64,000 nt of DNA from Nocardia sp. CC227C (GTDB taxonomy: Bacteria; Actinomycetota; Actinomycetes; Mycobacteriales; Mycobacteriaceae), in assembly GCF_030767025.1 (NCBI RefSeq), contig NZ_JASITE010000004.1, forward strand, positions 62,001 to 126,000, given 5' to 3'. Every line of letters starts with the position of its first letter. The first letter of the stretch is position 1. Positions 9,272-18,600 of this stretch are shown piece after piece. The translations under genes were made by a program, and so were the position numbers. The notes below the pieces were generated by a model. That model had not been told where the DNA came from. It did no database searches and was given only the letters and a program-made list of their open reading frames with translations.

Positions 9272-10066
9272 TCAGTCGCCCGAGTACTTCGCCTTACCCG
9301 GGCCGACCTCGAGGAAGCTGCGGACCGCGCTCTTCAGGTCGGCGGTGTCGAACAGTGCGCCGGAGACCGCCGGGGTCACCGAATCGGCGTGGGCGACACC
9401 GCCGGAGCGCCATGCCTCGATGATCTGCTTGGTGGCGGCGTGCGCCTTGGTGGGGCCGTCGGCGAGACGGGTCAGCAGGGCGCGGGCGGCGGTGTCGACG
9501 TCCTCGTGGACGGCGTTGACCACACCCCAGTCGGCCATGGTGGCGGCGTCGTAGAGGTCACCGGTCATGACGAATTCGCGGGCGCGGCCGGATCCGGCGC
9601 GCTCGGCCAGCCGCTGCGGGCCGCCCATGGACGGTGTCAGCCCGACCACGGTCTCCACCAGACCGAACTTGGCCTTGGGCGCGGCCAGGATGACATCGCA
9701 GGCCAGCGAGACCTCGAAGGCCGCGGTCAGGGTGAGGCCGTGCGCGGCGAAGACGACCGGGCAGGGCAGCGCCTCCAGCGGATGGATGATGCGGGCGAAC
9801 AGGGTCCGCCACAGCTCCGCGCCCTGCTCGGGGGTGAGGCCGTCGAAGATGTGCACATCCACGCCGCCCGACACCAGCTTGCCCTCGGCGCGGATGAGCA
9901 GCGCCCGCGGCGGGGTGGCCGACAGCTCGGCGATATCGGCCGCGAGGGCCTCCATCAGGGCCTTGTCGAAAAGGTTCAGCGGCGGATGCGCGATGGTGAT
10001 GGTCGCCGCCTGCGCGCCACCCTCGGTGGTGACGTATTCGAGACGGGTCGGCTTGGTGTCGGTCAT
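9272..10066 (-). CDS. enoyl-CoA hydratase/isomerase family protein
   Basis: 264 aa from ATG. Crotonase fold: the oxyanion-hole region HGLTLTAAFEVSLACD and the second element FGLVETVVGLTPSMGG keep glutamates at both catalytic positions, so hydratase activity on 2-enoyl-CoA is plausible. The first glycine-rich loop is atypical (TLTAAF for GxAxGGG). The likely role is beta-oxidation or a branched-chain/aromatic CoA pathway. TAGATT lies seven bases before the start, a leaderless signature. The upstream AMP-binding gene runs the same way but is separated by about 200 bp on the downstream side. Confidence 0.85.
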   Translation of the reverse strand: MTDTKPTRLEYVTTEGGAQAATITIAHPPLNLFDKALMEALAADIAELSATPPRALLIRAEGKLVSGGVDVHIFDGLTPEQGAELWRTLFARIIHPLEALPCPVVFAAHGLTLTAAFEVSLACDVILAAPKAKFGLVETVVGLTPSMGGPQRLAERAGSGRAREFVMTGDLYDAATMADWGVVNAVHEDVDTAARALLTRLADGPTKAHAATKQIIEAWRSGGVAHADSVTPAVSGALFDTADLKSAVRSFLEVGPGKAKYSGD

Positions 10067-10163
10067 GAGGGCGAATCTAGGCGCTGGCGCGACCGGGCGA
10101 CAGTCCGCCCGCGGACGGTGTCACGCCCTACTGGGAGTGCGCGCCTTCTGACAGACTGGCCGG

Positions 10164-11195
10164 GTGACTACCTCGGCTTCGGACACTTCGCAGAGCGGCA
10201 GCTACGTCGAACCCGGCGAGTTCACGCGCGACACCAACTACATCACCACCCGGATCACCGCCGACGGACGCGACGGCTACCCGGTGCAGCCCGGCCGCTA
10301 CCGCCTGGTCGCGGCGCGCGCCTGCCCGTGGGCCAATCGCACGCTCATCGTGCGGCGGCTGCTCGGGCTGGAACCGGTGCTGTCCCTCGGCCTCTGCGGG
10401 CCGACCCACGACAAGCGCAGCTGGACCTTCGATCTCGACCCGGGCGGCGTGGATCCCGTACTGGGCATCCACTTCCTGGCGGACGCGTACTTCGCGCGCT
10501 ACCCCGACTATCCGCGCGGCATCACCGTCCCCGCCGTCGTGGACGAGCGCACCGGGCAGGTGGTCACCAACGACTACGCGCGAATGACGCTCGACTTCTC
10601 CACGGAGTGGACCGAATTCCACCGGCCGGGCGCGCCGCTGCTGTACCCGGAGGACCTGCGCGCCGAGATCGACTCGGTGAACCGGCGGGTCTACACCGAG
10701 GTCAACAACGGCGTCTACCGCTGCGGGTTCGCGGGCTCGCAGGACGCCTACGACGCCGCCTACGACCGGCTGTTCACGGCGCTGGACTGGCTCTCCGACC
10801 GGCTCAGCGGCCAGCGCTATCTGGTGGGCGACACCATTACCGAGGCCGATGTGCGGCTGTTCACCACCCTGGTCCGGTTCGACGCCGTGTACCACGGGCA
10901 TTTCAAGTGCAATCGCGAGAAGCTGACCGAGCTGCCGGTGCTGTGGGCCTACGCCCGCGACCTGTTCCAGACGCCCGGCTTCGGGGACACCGTCGACTTC
11001 ACGCAGATCAAACAGCACTACTACATCGTCCACCGGGACATAAACCCGACGGGGATCGTGCCCAAGGGCCCGCAGCTGGCGAACTGGCTCACCCCGCACG
11101 GACGGGAAGCCCTGGGCGGCAAACCCTTCGGCGACGGCACCCCACCCCCGCCGCCGGTCGAGGCGGAGCGCGTACCGCCCGAGCACGGGGCATAG
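10164..11195 (+). CDS. glutathionyl-hydroquinone reductase-like (YqjG/ECM4) protein
   Basis: 343 aa from GTG, with CAGACT six bases upstream. The thioredoxin-like N-domain carries Cys54 in the ACPWANR motif diagnostic of Xi-class GST/YqjG enzymes; the helical C-domain ends in the family's HYYxxHxxxNPTGI(V)PKGP segment. Family members reductively cleave glutathionyl-hydroquinones. Actinobacteria of this type use mycothiol rather than glutathione, so the physiological thiol is probably mycothiol (inference). Confidence 0.85.
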   Translation: MTTSASDTSQSGSYVEPGEFTRDTNYITTRITADGRDGYPVQPGRYRLVAARACPWANRTLIVRRLLGLEPVLSLGLCGPTHDKRSWTFDLDPGGVDPVLGIHFLADAYFARYPDYPRGITVPAVVDERTGQVVTNDYARMTLDFSTEWTEFHRPGAPLLYPEDLRAEIDSVNRRVYTEVNNGVYRCGFAGSQDAYDAAYDRLFTALDWLSDRLSGQRYLVGDTITEADVRLFTTLVRFDAVYHGHFKCNREKLTELPVLWAYARDLFQTPGFGDTVDFTQIKQHYYIVHRDINPTGIVPKGPQLANWLTPHGREALGGKPFGDGTPPPPPVEAERVPPEHGA

Positions 11196-11306
11196 CGGGA
11201 CGCTCGCGGCGCGGACAGCACCGGCGCTCCACATCGTGGGCGTGTAGGACGGCGCGCCACAGCGCCCGGAATCGGCGCTCCCGGGCCGAGTGCGGCGGCG
11301 CGTTCT

Positions 11307-11771
11307 TCAGGGCTCGACGTGTCCCCGGTAGGTGCCGAAACTCCAGTACACGCCCTCGGGATCGCGGACGGTGAAGCCCCGGGACTCGTAGCCCTCCTCG
11401 TCGCGCAGTTCCCGGGTGACGCTCGCCCCGGCCGCGCGGGCGCGGGAGTACATGGCGTCCACGTCGTCGAGGACGAGGTAGACGCAGCCCGCGCCGGGCG
11501 GCAGCTCTCGGGCGGCCATATCCTCGCGCCAAGAGCCGAGCATGACTCCGCCGCCGCCCGGCCACCTCAGTTCGGCGTGGTGCACCACCTCGCCCTCGGC
11601 GTAGCAGGCGCGGGTCTCGAATCCGAAGGCCCGCTCCAGGAAGTCGACGGCCGCACGGGCGTCGCGGTAGGTCAGGCACGGCCAGATCGCGGTGGCGGGG
11701 TGCACGGCGGACGTCGATGCGGCGGGCGTCGGCGTGGTGGAGGTCCGCGTGGTGGAGGTCGATTCAGTCAT
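11307..11771 (-). CDS. VOC-family (glyoxalase/bleomycin-resistance-like) protein
   Basis: 154 aa from ATG 11771. After a Thr/Ser/Ala-rich tail of about 25 residues comes one VOC module (YRDARAAVDFLERAFGFE, ending FTVRDPEGVYWSFGTYRGH). Such proteins are metal-dependent dioxygenases, lyases or antibiotic-binding proteins, and the substrate cannot be predicted. Its start overlaps the end of the AraC gene by 8 bases (ATGACTGA), so the two are translationally coupled. Confidence 0.8.
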   Translation of the reverse strand: MTESTSTTRTSTTPTPAASTSAVHPATAIWPCLTYRDARAAVDFLERAFGFETRACYAEGEVVHHAELRWPGGGGVMLGSWREDMAARELPPGAGCVYLVLDDVDAMYSRARAAGASVTRELRDEEGYESRGFTVRDPEGVYWSFGTYRGHVEP

Positions 11772-12651
11772 GGGGCGAGGATCCCGCCGCGTACGGCAGT
11801 TGGTCTTGGAAGAATGGGAACACCTCCCGCTCCCGCCACACCGACGGCGGCACCCCGGCGAACTCACGCCATTCCCGGGCCATGTGCGCCTGGTCGTAGT
11901 ACCCGGTGCGGGCGGCGACCTCCGCGAGCGCGGGCACATCCGGCAGGCGCAGCAGCCGATGCGAACGCTCGAAGCGGGCGATGCGGGCGGCGTCCTTCGG
12001 CGAGATGCCGAATTCGGCGGTGAACCGGTTGACCAGATGCCGACGGCTCCAGCCGATCTCCGCGGCCACCTCACCCACCCGCACCCCGGGGCCGGGTCCG
12101 GAGAGCAGGTCCCAGGCCCGCGTGAGCTCGTCGGCCCAGGGCACCGGGCGCACCTCGCGCAGCAGGATGTCGTCCAGCACGGCGAACCGCTCCGACCAGT
12201 CGGTCGTCCCCGAGATCCGGTCCCGCAGCTCCACCGCCCGCGCGCCCAGCAGGTCATCCAGATCCACCAGCCACGATCCCAGCGCGGCGGTGGGCACGCC
12301 CAGCAGCGCGCGGGCCCCGCGCGGCGTCACACCCAACTGGATACCGTGCTGGAAACCGTCGTGCGCGATCAGGGCCGGGTGCACGGTCAATCCGCTGGCC
12401 AGCATGTCCCACCGGCCACCGGCCTGCTTCGGATGCGAGGACACCGGCACCTCCACCGGCTCGTCGATGGTGACCAGCACGGTCAGCGCGGTCGCGGGCA
12501 TACCCACATGCGTCCCCGGTTCGAAGCCGCGCAGCAGGTAGCCCTCGTAGGAGAGGACATACGGTCGCAGGCGCGGATCGGGCAGGCCCCGAGCACCCTC
12601 GGACACTCCGGTCACCTGATCACGGTAAGCCCGCGCACCGACAGCCACCAC
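11764..12651 (-). CDS. AraC-family transcriptional regulator
   Basis: Up to 295 aa; GTG at 12615 is an alternative start that removes 12 unlikely residues, and neither has a clear ribosome-binding site. The N-domain is an AraC-type sensor (EPGTHVGMPATALTVLVTID). The C-domain has two HTH units: VGEVAAEIGWSRRHLVNRF and LAEVAARTGYYDQAHMAREW. The downstream VOC gene overlaps its stop by 8 bases, so it probably regulates that gene or a response in which it acts. Confidence 0.85.
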   Translation of the reverse strand: MVAVGARAYRDQVTGVSEGARGLPDPRLRPYVLSYEGYLLRGFEPGTHVGMPATALTVLVTIDEPVEVPVSSHPKQAGGRWDMLASGLTVHPALIAHDGFQHGIQLGVTPRGARALLGVPTAALGSWLVDLDDLLGARAVELRDRISGTTDWSERFAVLDDILLREVRPVPWADELTRAWDLLSGPGPGVRVGEVAAEIGWSRRHLVNRFTAEFGISPKDAARIARFERSHRLLRLPDVPALAEVAARTGYYDQAHMAREWREFAGVPPSVWREREVFPFFQDQLPYAAGSSPHD

Positions 12652-13086
12652 CCATCGGCACGAAGCCCTCGCCGTCCACCACGGCCACCGGCGACCCGCG
12701 GCACCTTCACCACCTCACCTGCCCGAGCGTGACTTGGGCCAAACACCACCGGCACGCGGTATTCACCATTCCGTCCGACCGAGCCACGCGGACCACCACC
12801 CCGGCATGCGATGCGCGCCCTCACCCCGTCCGACCGAGCCACGCGGACCACCACCACCCGGCACGCGGTGCGCCATCACCCGCGCGCACGGAGCGTCGCG
12901 TCCGCCACGCGGACCGGGCGAGCCGGAGGCCGCATTCTGGGTATTGCACAGGTATCCCGCCGGTACGGCGACAACGGCTCGTCCCGGAGACCACCGGTGA
13001 CCGAGCCGGAACCGCCGTACATCGCGGATCGTTGTCTTCGTGCCATAGAGTTCTGGTCAGCGGACCGGAGGAGAGGGGTGTTGTCG
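12652..13086. other. intergenic spacer with tandem repeat and EcsC-like leader
   Basis: Frames are open in all directions because of the GC content, but none resembles a protein. The spacer holds the tandem repeat listed separately. At its right end a purine-rich GGAGGAGAGGGG (13067-13078) forms the ribosome-binding site of the next gene. Confidence 0.5.
12771..12855 (+). repeat. 55-bp-period tandem direct repeat
   Basis: A 30-bp run beginning CCGTCCGACCGAGCCACGCG occurs identically at 12771-12800 and 12826-12855 (period 55). Related but decayed pieces flank it at about 12748-12770 (GGCACGCGG) and after 12890 (GTCCGCCACGCGGACC). The arms are non-coding and non-palindromic, with only two good units. 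I see no function. Confidence 0.7.
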
Positions 13087-13800
13087 ATGTTCAAGGGCGG
13101 ACTGGAGAAGACGGTCGTCTCACTGCTCGACAACGGATCACAGGTGCAGGCGCCTGCCGTCGCGAAATACGTGGAACGGCTGCGCAAGGCCCATCCGGAC
13201 GAGTCCCCGGCGCAGATCATCGCGCGACTGGAGAAGCTGTACCTGACCACGGTGACCGGCAGCGGCACCGCCGTCGGCGCGGCCGCCGCGGTGCCCGGCG
13301 TCGGCACCATCGCCTCGGTGGCGGCCATGTCCGCGGAGACCGCGTTCTTCCTGGAAGCCTCCGCGGTGTTCACCCTCGCCGTCGCCGCCGTGCACGGCGT
13401 CGCACCCGAGGACAACGAGCGCCGCCGCGCGCTGGTGCTCGCCGTGGTGCTCGGCGAGAGCGGCATGGAGATCGTGCAGAAGAGCGTCGGCCACTCCGCC
13501 AAGAACTGGGGCACCTTGCTGGCCAACAAGATTCCCGGCATCAGCAGCATGAACGATTCGCTGCTCAAGCGATTCCTGGTGCAGTTCATCACCAAACGCA
13601 GCGCGCTCATGTTCGGCAAGGTGCTGCCCGCCGGAATCGGCGCCGCCGTCGGCGGTTTCGGCAACCGGGCGCTGGGCCACCGGCTCATCGACAACTCCCG
13701 GCAGGCATTCGGCACCCCGCCGCGCACCTGGCCGCAACCGCACGTCATCGACGCCGACCCGCTGCCCGCACTGGACGCGGCAGACAAGCAGGCGCGATGA
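13087..13800 (+). CDS. EcsC-like hydrophobic protein
   Basis: 237 aa from ATG 13087; in-frame TTG 13081 and GTG 13078 are alternatives, all served by GGAGGAGAGGGG. The middle is rich in Gly/Ala helices (AVGAAAAVPGVGTIASVAAM, then AVFTLAVAAVHGV), a pattern I associate with actinobacterial EcsC-family proteins. The C-terminal part has another glycine-rich stretch (LPAGIGAAVGGFGNRALGH). Its stop overlaps the ABC ATPase start by 4 bases, so it is co-translated with an ABC exporter, as EcsC is in Bacillus. Function unknown. Confidence 0.65.
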   Translation: MFKGGLEKTVVSLLDNGSQVQAPAVAKYVERLRKAHPDESPAQIIARLEKLYLTTVTGSGTAVGAAAAVPGVGTIASVAAMSAETAFFLEASAVFTLAVAAVHGVAPEDNERRRALVLAVVLGESGMEIVQKSVGHSAKNWGTLLANKIPGISSMNDSLLKRFLVQFITKRSALMFGKVLPAGIGAAVGGFGNRALGHRLIDNSRQAFGTPPRTWPQPHVIDADPLPALDAADKQAR

Positions 13801-14732
13801 GCCCGGCGCGGCCGCTCGCCTTCGCCGTCGCGGGCCTGCACAAGACCTTCGACACCGAGACCGTGGTCCGCGACGTGAGTTTCGTGGTGCCCGCCGGAAC
13901 GGTCGCGGCACTCGTCGGCCCGGCGGGGGCGGGCAAATCCACCGTGCTGCGCATGCTGCTCGGCCTGCTGCCGCCCACCTCCGGCACCGTGCACACGAGC
14001 GGCTCCGGGGTGCGGCGGGGACGCCGGGCGGTGGGCGCCGCGCTCACCCCGCGCGGACTGCACCCCGCCCGCACCGCTCGCGACCAGCTGCGGGTATTCG
14101 CCGGTGCCGCGGGAGTTTCCGACGCTCGCGTGGACGAACTGCTCACTCTGGTGCGCCTGGATACGGTGAGCGGTCAGCGCATCCAGTCCTTCACACCGGG
14201 GATGGGCACGCGGCTGGCCTTGGCGGCCGCACTCCTCGGCGATCCACCACTGCTGGTGCTCGACGAGCCGACGCTGGGCCTGGATCCCGGGGAGACGGCG
14301 TGGCTCACCGAGTTCCTGCGGGCGCACGCCCGGCGCGGCGGGACCGTCGTTTTCACCGCCCGCACCCTCAGCGCGGCGCTGCCGATGGCCGACGAGTTGA
14401 TCGTGCTCGACCGCGGAGCCATCGCCTACCAGGGCAGTCCGGCGCGGCTGCGGCGCAGTCACCCGGATCGGCTGCTGGTCAAATCCTCCAGCCAGATCGC
14501 GCTGGCCACCGCGCTCGCCGCCCACGGTTTCACGGACGCGGTGATGCGGCCGGACGGTCGGCTCGCCGTCGCCGAGGTCACCCTCGACCGGCTGGAGGCG
14601 GCGGCCGCGGCGGCGCGGGTGCAGCTCACCGAGATCAGCGCCGAGCACGTCCACCCGGATCAGGTGCTCGCCAGCCTCACCCGGGCCGCGCCCGCCCCAC
14701 CGTCCCCGGCGTTGTACGCGATGCCGCGGTGA
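13797..14732 (+). CDS. ABC transporter ATP-binding protein
   Basis: 311 aa from ATG 13797 (ATGA overlap with the gene before). It has Walker A GPAGAGKST and Walker B LLVLDEPTLGLDP. The signature is atypical: SFTPGMG in place of LSGGQ. The H-loop position shows VVFTART without the usual histidine, which should weaken ATP hydrolysis. It fits the ABC-2/drug-exporter ATPase class and would energise the permease encoded 41 bp downstream. Substrate unknown. Confidence 0.85.
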   Translation: MSPARPLAFAVAGLHKTFDTETVVRDVSFVVPAGTVAALVGPAGAGKSTVLRMLLGLLPPTSGTVHTSGSGVRRGRRAVGAALTPRGLHPARTARDQLRVFAGAAGVSDARVDELLTLVRLDTVSGQRIQSFTPGMGTRLALAAALLGDPPLLVLDEPTLGLDPGETAWLTEFLRAHARRGGTVVFTARTLSAALPMADELIVLDRGAIAYQGSPARLRRSHPDRLLVKSSSQIALATALAAHGFTDAVMRPDGRLAVAEVTLDRLEAAAAAARVQLTEISAEHVHPDQVLASLTRAAPAPPSPALYAMPR

Positions 14733-14773
14733 CATCCGCCGTGCCGCACAGGTTTCCGACCGGAAGGTAGTCG

Positions 14774-15565
14774 ATGATCCGCACCGTGCCGCCCGCCGTG
14801 CTCCAGGCGGGTACCTCCGAGGTCCGCAAGGTCACCTCGCTGCGCATGAACCGGACCATGGCCGGGGCGCTGGTGCTGGTCGGCGCGATCGTGTTCACCA
14901 TCGCCGGGCTCACGGTGGAGACGGCCATCGCCGGCGACGGCATCTCACACCCGATGGCCGCGGGGTCGGCGCTGCTCGCCGTCGGGGTGACCCTGGCGGC
15001 CGCCATCGTGCTGGCCGGAATCTTCGGCGCGGTCGGCGCCGGGGCGGAATTCCGGTACGCCACACTGCCGGTGAGCGCGCTGTTCACTCCGGACCGGAAT
15101 CTGCTGTTCGGCTCGAAAATGGCTGTGACGGCGGCCTTCGCGGTCGGCACCGTGCTGCTCACCGAGGTGCTCGGGCTCGGGGCCTTCCTGCTGTTCGGCC
15201 GCGAGCGGCTGCAACTGCACGCCTGGCTCTTCGGACTGCTCGGCGGCGTGCTGCTGAGCGCGCTGTGCTGGGCGCTGCTGGGCGCGGCGCTGGGCTACCT
15301 GCTGCGCTCCCCCGTCCAGGCCGTGGCGGTCGTCGTCGGCTGGACGCTGCTGGAGCCGCTGGTGTGGGTGGTCGCGCAGGGGGTGGGCGTGCCGGGCTTC
15401 GCCACCGTCCTGCCGGTCTCGGCCACCCTCGCCACCGCAACCGCGGGCGCGTTCGCCGATGTCGCGTTCATCGCCCACACCCCGGCCGCCATCGTGGTGC
15501 TGCTGCTGTGGACCGCCGGCACGGTGACCGCGGCCTGGTGGTTCCTGCGCGTGCGCGACCTCTAG
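14774..15565 (+). CDS. ABC-2-type permease subunit
   Basis: 263 aa from ATG, with GGAAGG seven bases upstream. Six hydrophobic segments are visible, at about residues 30-50, 62-88, 112-135, 148-175, 180-195 and 235-258. The layout with a soluble N-terminus (VLQAGTSEVRKVTSLRMNRT) is typical of ABC-2 membrane proteins. It is the membrane partner of the preceding ATPase; with the EcsC-like protein the three make one operon. Confidence 0.8.
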   Translation: MIRTVPPAVLQAGTSEVRKVTSLRMNRTMAGALVLVGAIVFTIAGLTVETAIAGDGISHPMAAGSALLAVGVTLAAAIVLAGIFGAVGAGAEFRYATLPVSALFTPDRNLLFGSKMAVTAAFAVGTVLLTEVLGLGAFLLFGRERLQLHAWLFGLLGGVLLSALCWALLGAALGYLLRSPVQAVAVVVGWTLLEPLVWVVAQGVGVPGFATVLPVSATLATATAGAFADVAFIAHTPAAIVVLLLWTAGTVTAAWWFLRVRDL

Positions 15566-15642
15566 TCGACGGGCGCACCAGCGGTGTCCCGGTCCGGCCG
15601 GGAACAAAAGCGCGTCGGTGCGGGTAGATACCGTCGATACAG

Positions 15643-18600
15643 ATGACTGTGATCGAGACTGGCGAGCCGAGTACCCGCCCGGCGGCGGTATCCGCGCGCG
15701 GCGGGTGGATTCGGCGATTGTGGGCGCGGTGCCGGGAGCATCCGTGGGTGCTGCTCGGCATTGTCGCCGCCCTGCTCGCGGGGGCCATGGTCGAGGTGAC
15801 CGGGCCGCTGCTGGCCAAACGCGCGCTGGACGGGGCGACGGCGGGCGATACCGCGATCATCGGCGTGATGGCCGGATTCATGGCCGCGCTCGCGCTGGGG
15901 CGGTTCGCGGCCACCTTCGCCCGGCGCTGGCTGGCGGGACGGCTGGCCCTGGATGTGCAGCACGAGCTGCGGTTGGACCTGCTGGCAGCACTGCAACGGC
16001 TGGACGGGCGGGGGCAGGACGCGCTGCGCACCGGGCAGGTGGTGTCGCGCTCGATCACCGATCTGCAACTGGTGCAGGGGTTGCTCGCCATGGCGCCCTG
16101 GTCGACCATGGCGGCCCTGCAATTCGTGCTGGCGGCGGCGGTGATGCTGTGGCTGTCGCCGCCGCTGGCGCTCACCGCGCTGCTGGTGGTGCCCGCCATC
16201 GCCGTGGTGGTGTACCGGATTCGACCGCGGCTGTACGCGGCCACCTGGTCGGCGCAGCAGCGGGCGGCCGATCTCGCCCAGCATGTGGAGGAGACCGTCA
16301 CCGGCGTCCGGGTGGTGAAGGGCTTCGGGCAGGAATCCCGCATGGTCGGCGTGCTCGAGGGGCACGGCAGGCGGCTGTTCGCCGAACGCATGCGGGCGGC
16401 GCGACTCGACGCCCGGTTCTCGCCGACGCTGGCGGCCATCCCGCAGGCCGGGCTGGTCGGCGTGATCGCGGTCGGCGGGCTGCTGGCGTTGAACGGGTCG
16501 ATCGGGATCGGCACCTTCCTGGCGTTCACGGCCTATGTGGCGACCATGACAGCGGCGGCCCGCACCATCTCCTCGGTGCTGGTGATGGCGCAGCTGACCC
16601 GCGCCGCCGCCGAACGCGTGCACCAGGTGATCGACAGCGCACCGCACCGGACCGATCCGGAACATCCGGTGGCCCTGCCCGACGGGCCGCTCGGCATCGA
16701 GATCGAGGGGCTGAGCTTCGGATTCGATCCGGAGCAGCCCATCCTGCGCGATTTCGCGCTGACGGTGGAACCGGGCGAGACGGTGGCGATCATCGGCCCC
16801 GCCGGATCGGGCAAATCCACCCTCGCGCTGCTGCTGCCGCGCTTCTACACGCCCGACGCCGGTCGAATCGTGCTGCGCGGCGGCGACTCCCGGACCGATC
16901 TCACCGATCTGCGGGCCGCCGACCTGCGTTCGGCCATCGGCGTGGTGTTCGACGAGCCGTTCCTGTTCTCCGACACCATCGCCGCCAATATCGCCCTCGG
17001 CCGCCCCGACGCCACCGCGGCCGAGATCCGCGCCGCCGCCGCGGTGGCCGCGGCCGACGAATTCATCGAGGCGCTGCCCGCGGGCTACGACACCGTGGTC
17101 GGTGAGCGCGGGCTCACCCTCTCCGGCGGCCAGCGCCAGCGCGTCGCCCTGGCCCGCGCACTGCTCACCGATCCGCGCATCCTCGTCCTCGACGACGCCA
17201 CCTCCGCCGTCGACGCCCTCACCGAGGCGGCCATCTTCGACGCCCTCCCCCGCCGCGCGGGCCGCACCACCCTCATCCTCGCCCACCGCGAATCCACCCT
17301 GGCCCGCGCCGACCGCGTCATCCGCCTCCCCGGCCCGGACCTCACCGCGCCGACCGCCGATGCGCGCGCACTGCTCGACGCGCCCGATGCTACGACCGTG
17401 CTCGACCCAGCCGACACGGCGAGCGTGGATACCGTGCGCACGCCCGCGGCGACCGCATCGTCAGGAGTAGTCGCGGAAGGTCATGAGGAATCCGGCGACG
17501 GCCACCGCGAACAACATCCCGAACCCGACCACCCGCAACCACATGACCGCCCAGTCGCGCACCCACAGCCCGGCGACCATGGCGAACAGCAGCATGAGCA
17601 CCCCGTAGAACGGGGTCCGCTGCGGATGTCGGCCCATCCCTCCGGCCTACTCCCCCCGGCGACTTCCCGCCAGCACACCCGCTCGGACCGCCGATCGACC
17701 GGACCGGCGGCCGACAGCTTCGCCGATCACCCACCCGGCGCCGGGCCGACCCACCACGTCCCCACGTCGGATCACGCAGCGGCGAATACCGAACGCGACG
17801 ATCGAGCCGCAGCGACCGCCGGACCGGCCCGTGGCGGGCACCGGGTGGGGGTCGCTGATCCGCAGGGCAGGTTCGCCGCGGATACCCGGGGTTCGGGCCG
17901 CAGCCGGCAAGCGAGCACCGCCGTGCCGGACAGCGGGCGCGACCCGGCACGGGCTGACACGACCGAGGCCGAGGAGTTCGATCCGGATACGCCGCCGGAG
18001 GTGCGGCGGTCGCTGCGAAAACTCGCGCCCGCCACCGAGTCGCCCGGGATGGACGACCGGCGGTTGCGGGAGCCCGACCCCGGATTCCGGCTGCGGCGGG
18101 CGTTGCGGCCGGTGCGGTGGCTGGTGGCGGCGACCGTGCTGCTGCTCGGGCTGGACGCGCTGGTGAGCGTCGGCTTCCCGTCCATCGTGCGGTTCGCCAT
18201 CGACCACGGCGTGAGCGCCGGGGACAGCGGGGCGCTGGGGTGGGCCGCCGGGGGCGGCGCGGCGCTGGTCGCGGTCGGCTGGGTGGTGGCCTCGGTGGCG
18301 CTGCTGTGTGGGTCGCGGGCCGGGGAGCGGGTGCTGTACGGGCTGCGGGTACGCAGTTACGCGCATCTGCAGCGGCTGGGCCTGGACTACTACGAGCGCG
18401 AACTGTCCGGTCGGATCATGACCCGGATGACCACCGACATCGACGCGCTGTCGACCTTCCTGCAGACCGGCGTGCCCGAGGTGGTGGTCAGCCTGCTGAC
18501 CGTGGTGGGCATCGCGGCGGCGCTGCTGCTGATCGACGCGCAGCTGGCGCTGGTGGTGTTCGCCGCCATTCCGCCGCTGGCCCTGGCCACCTGGGTGTTC

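Noticed and set aside
12771..12855. Possible CRISPR array
   Set aside because: Only two units, spacing of 25 bp with related rather than unique spacers, and no cas genes.
12876..14735. A long minus-strand frame opposite the EcsC-like and ABC ATPase genes
   Set aside because: Walker motifs and codon pattern are on the plus strand; the minus frame is filler.
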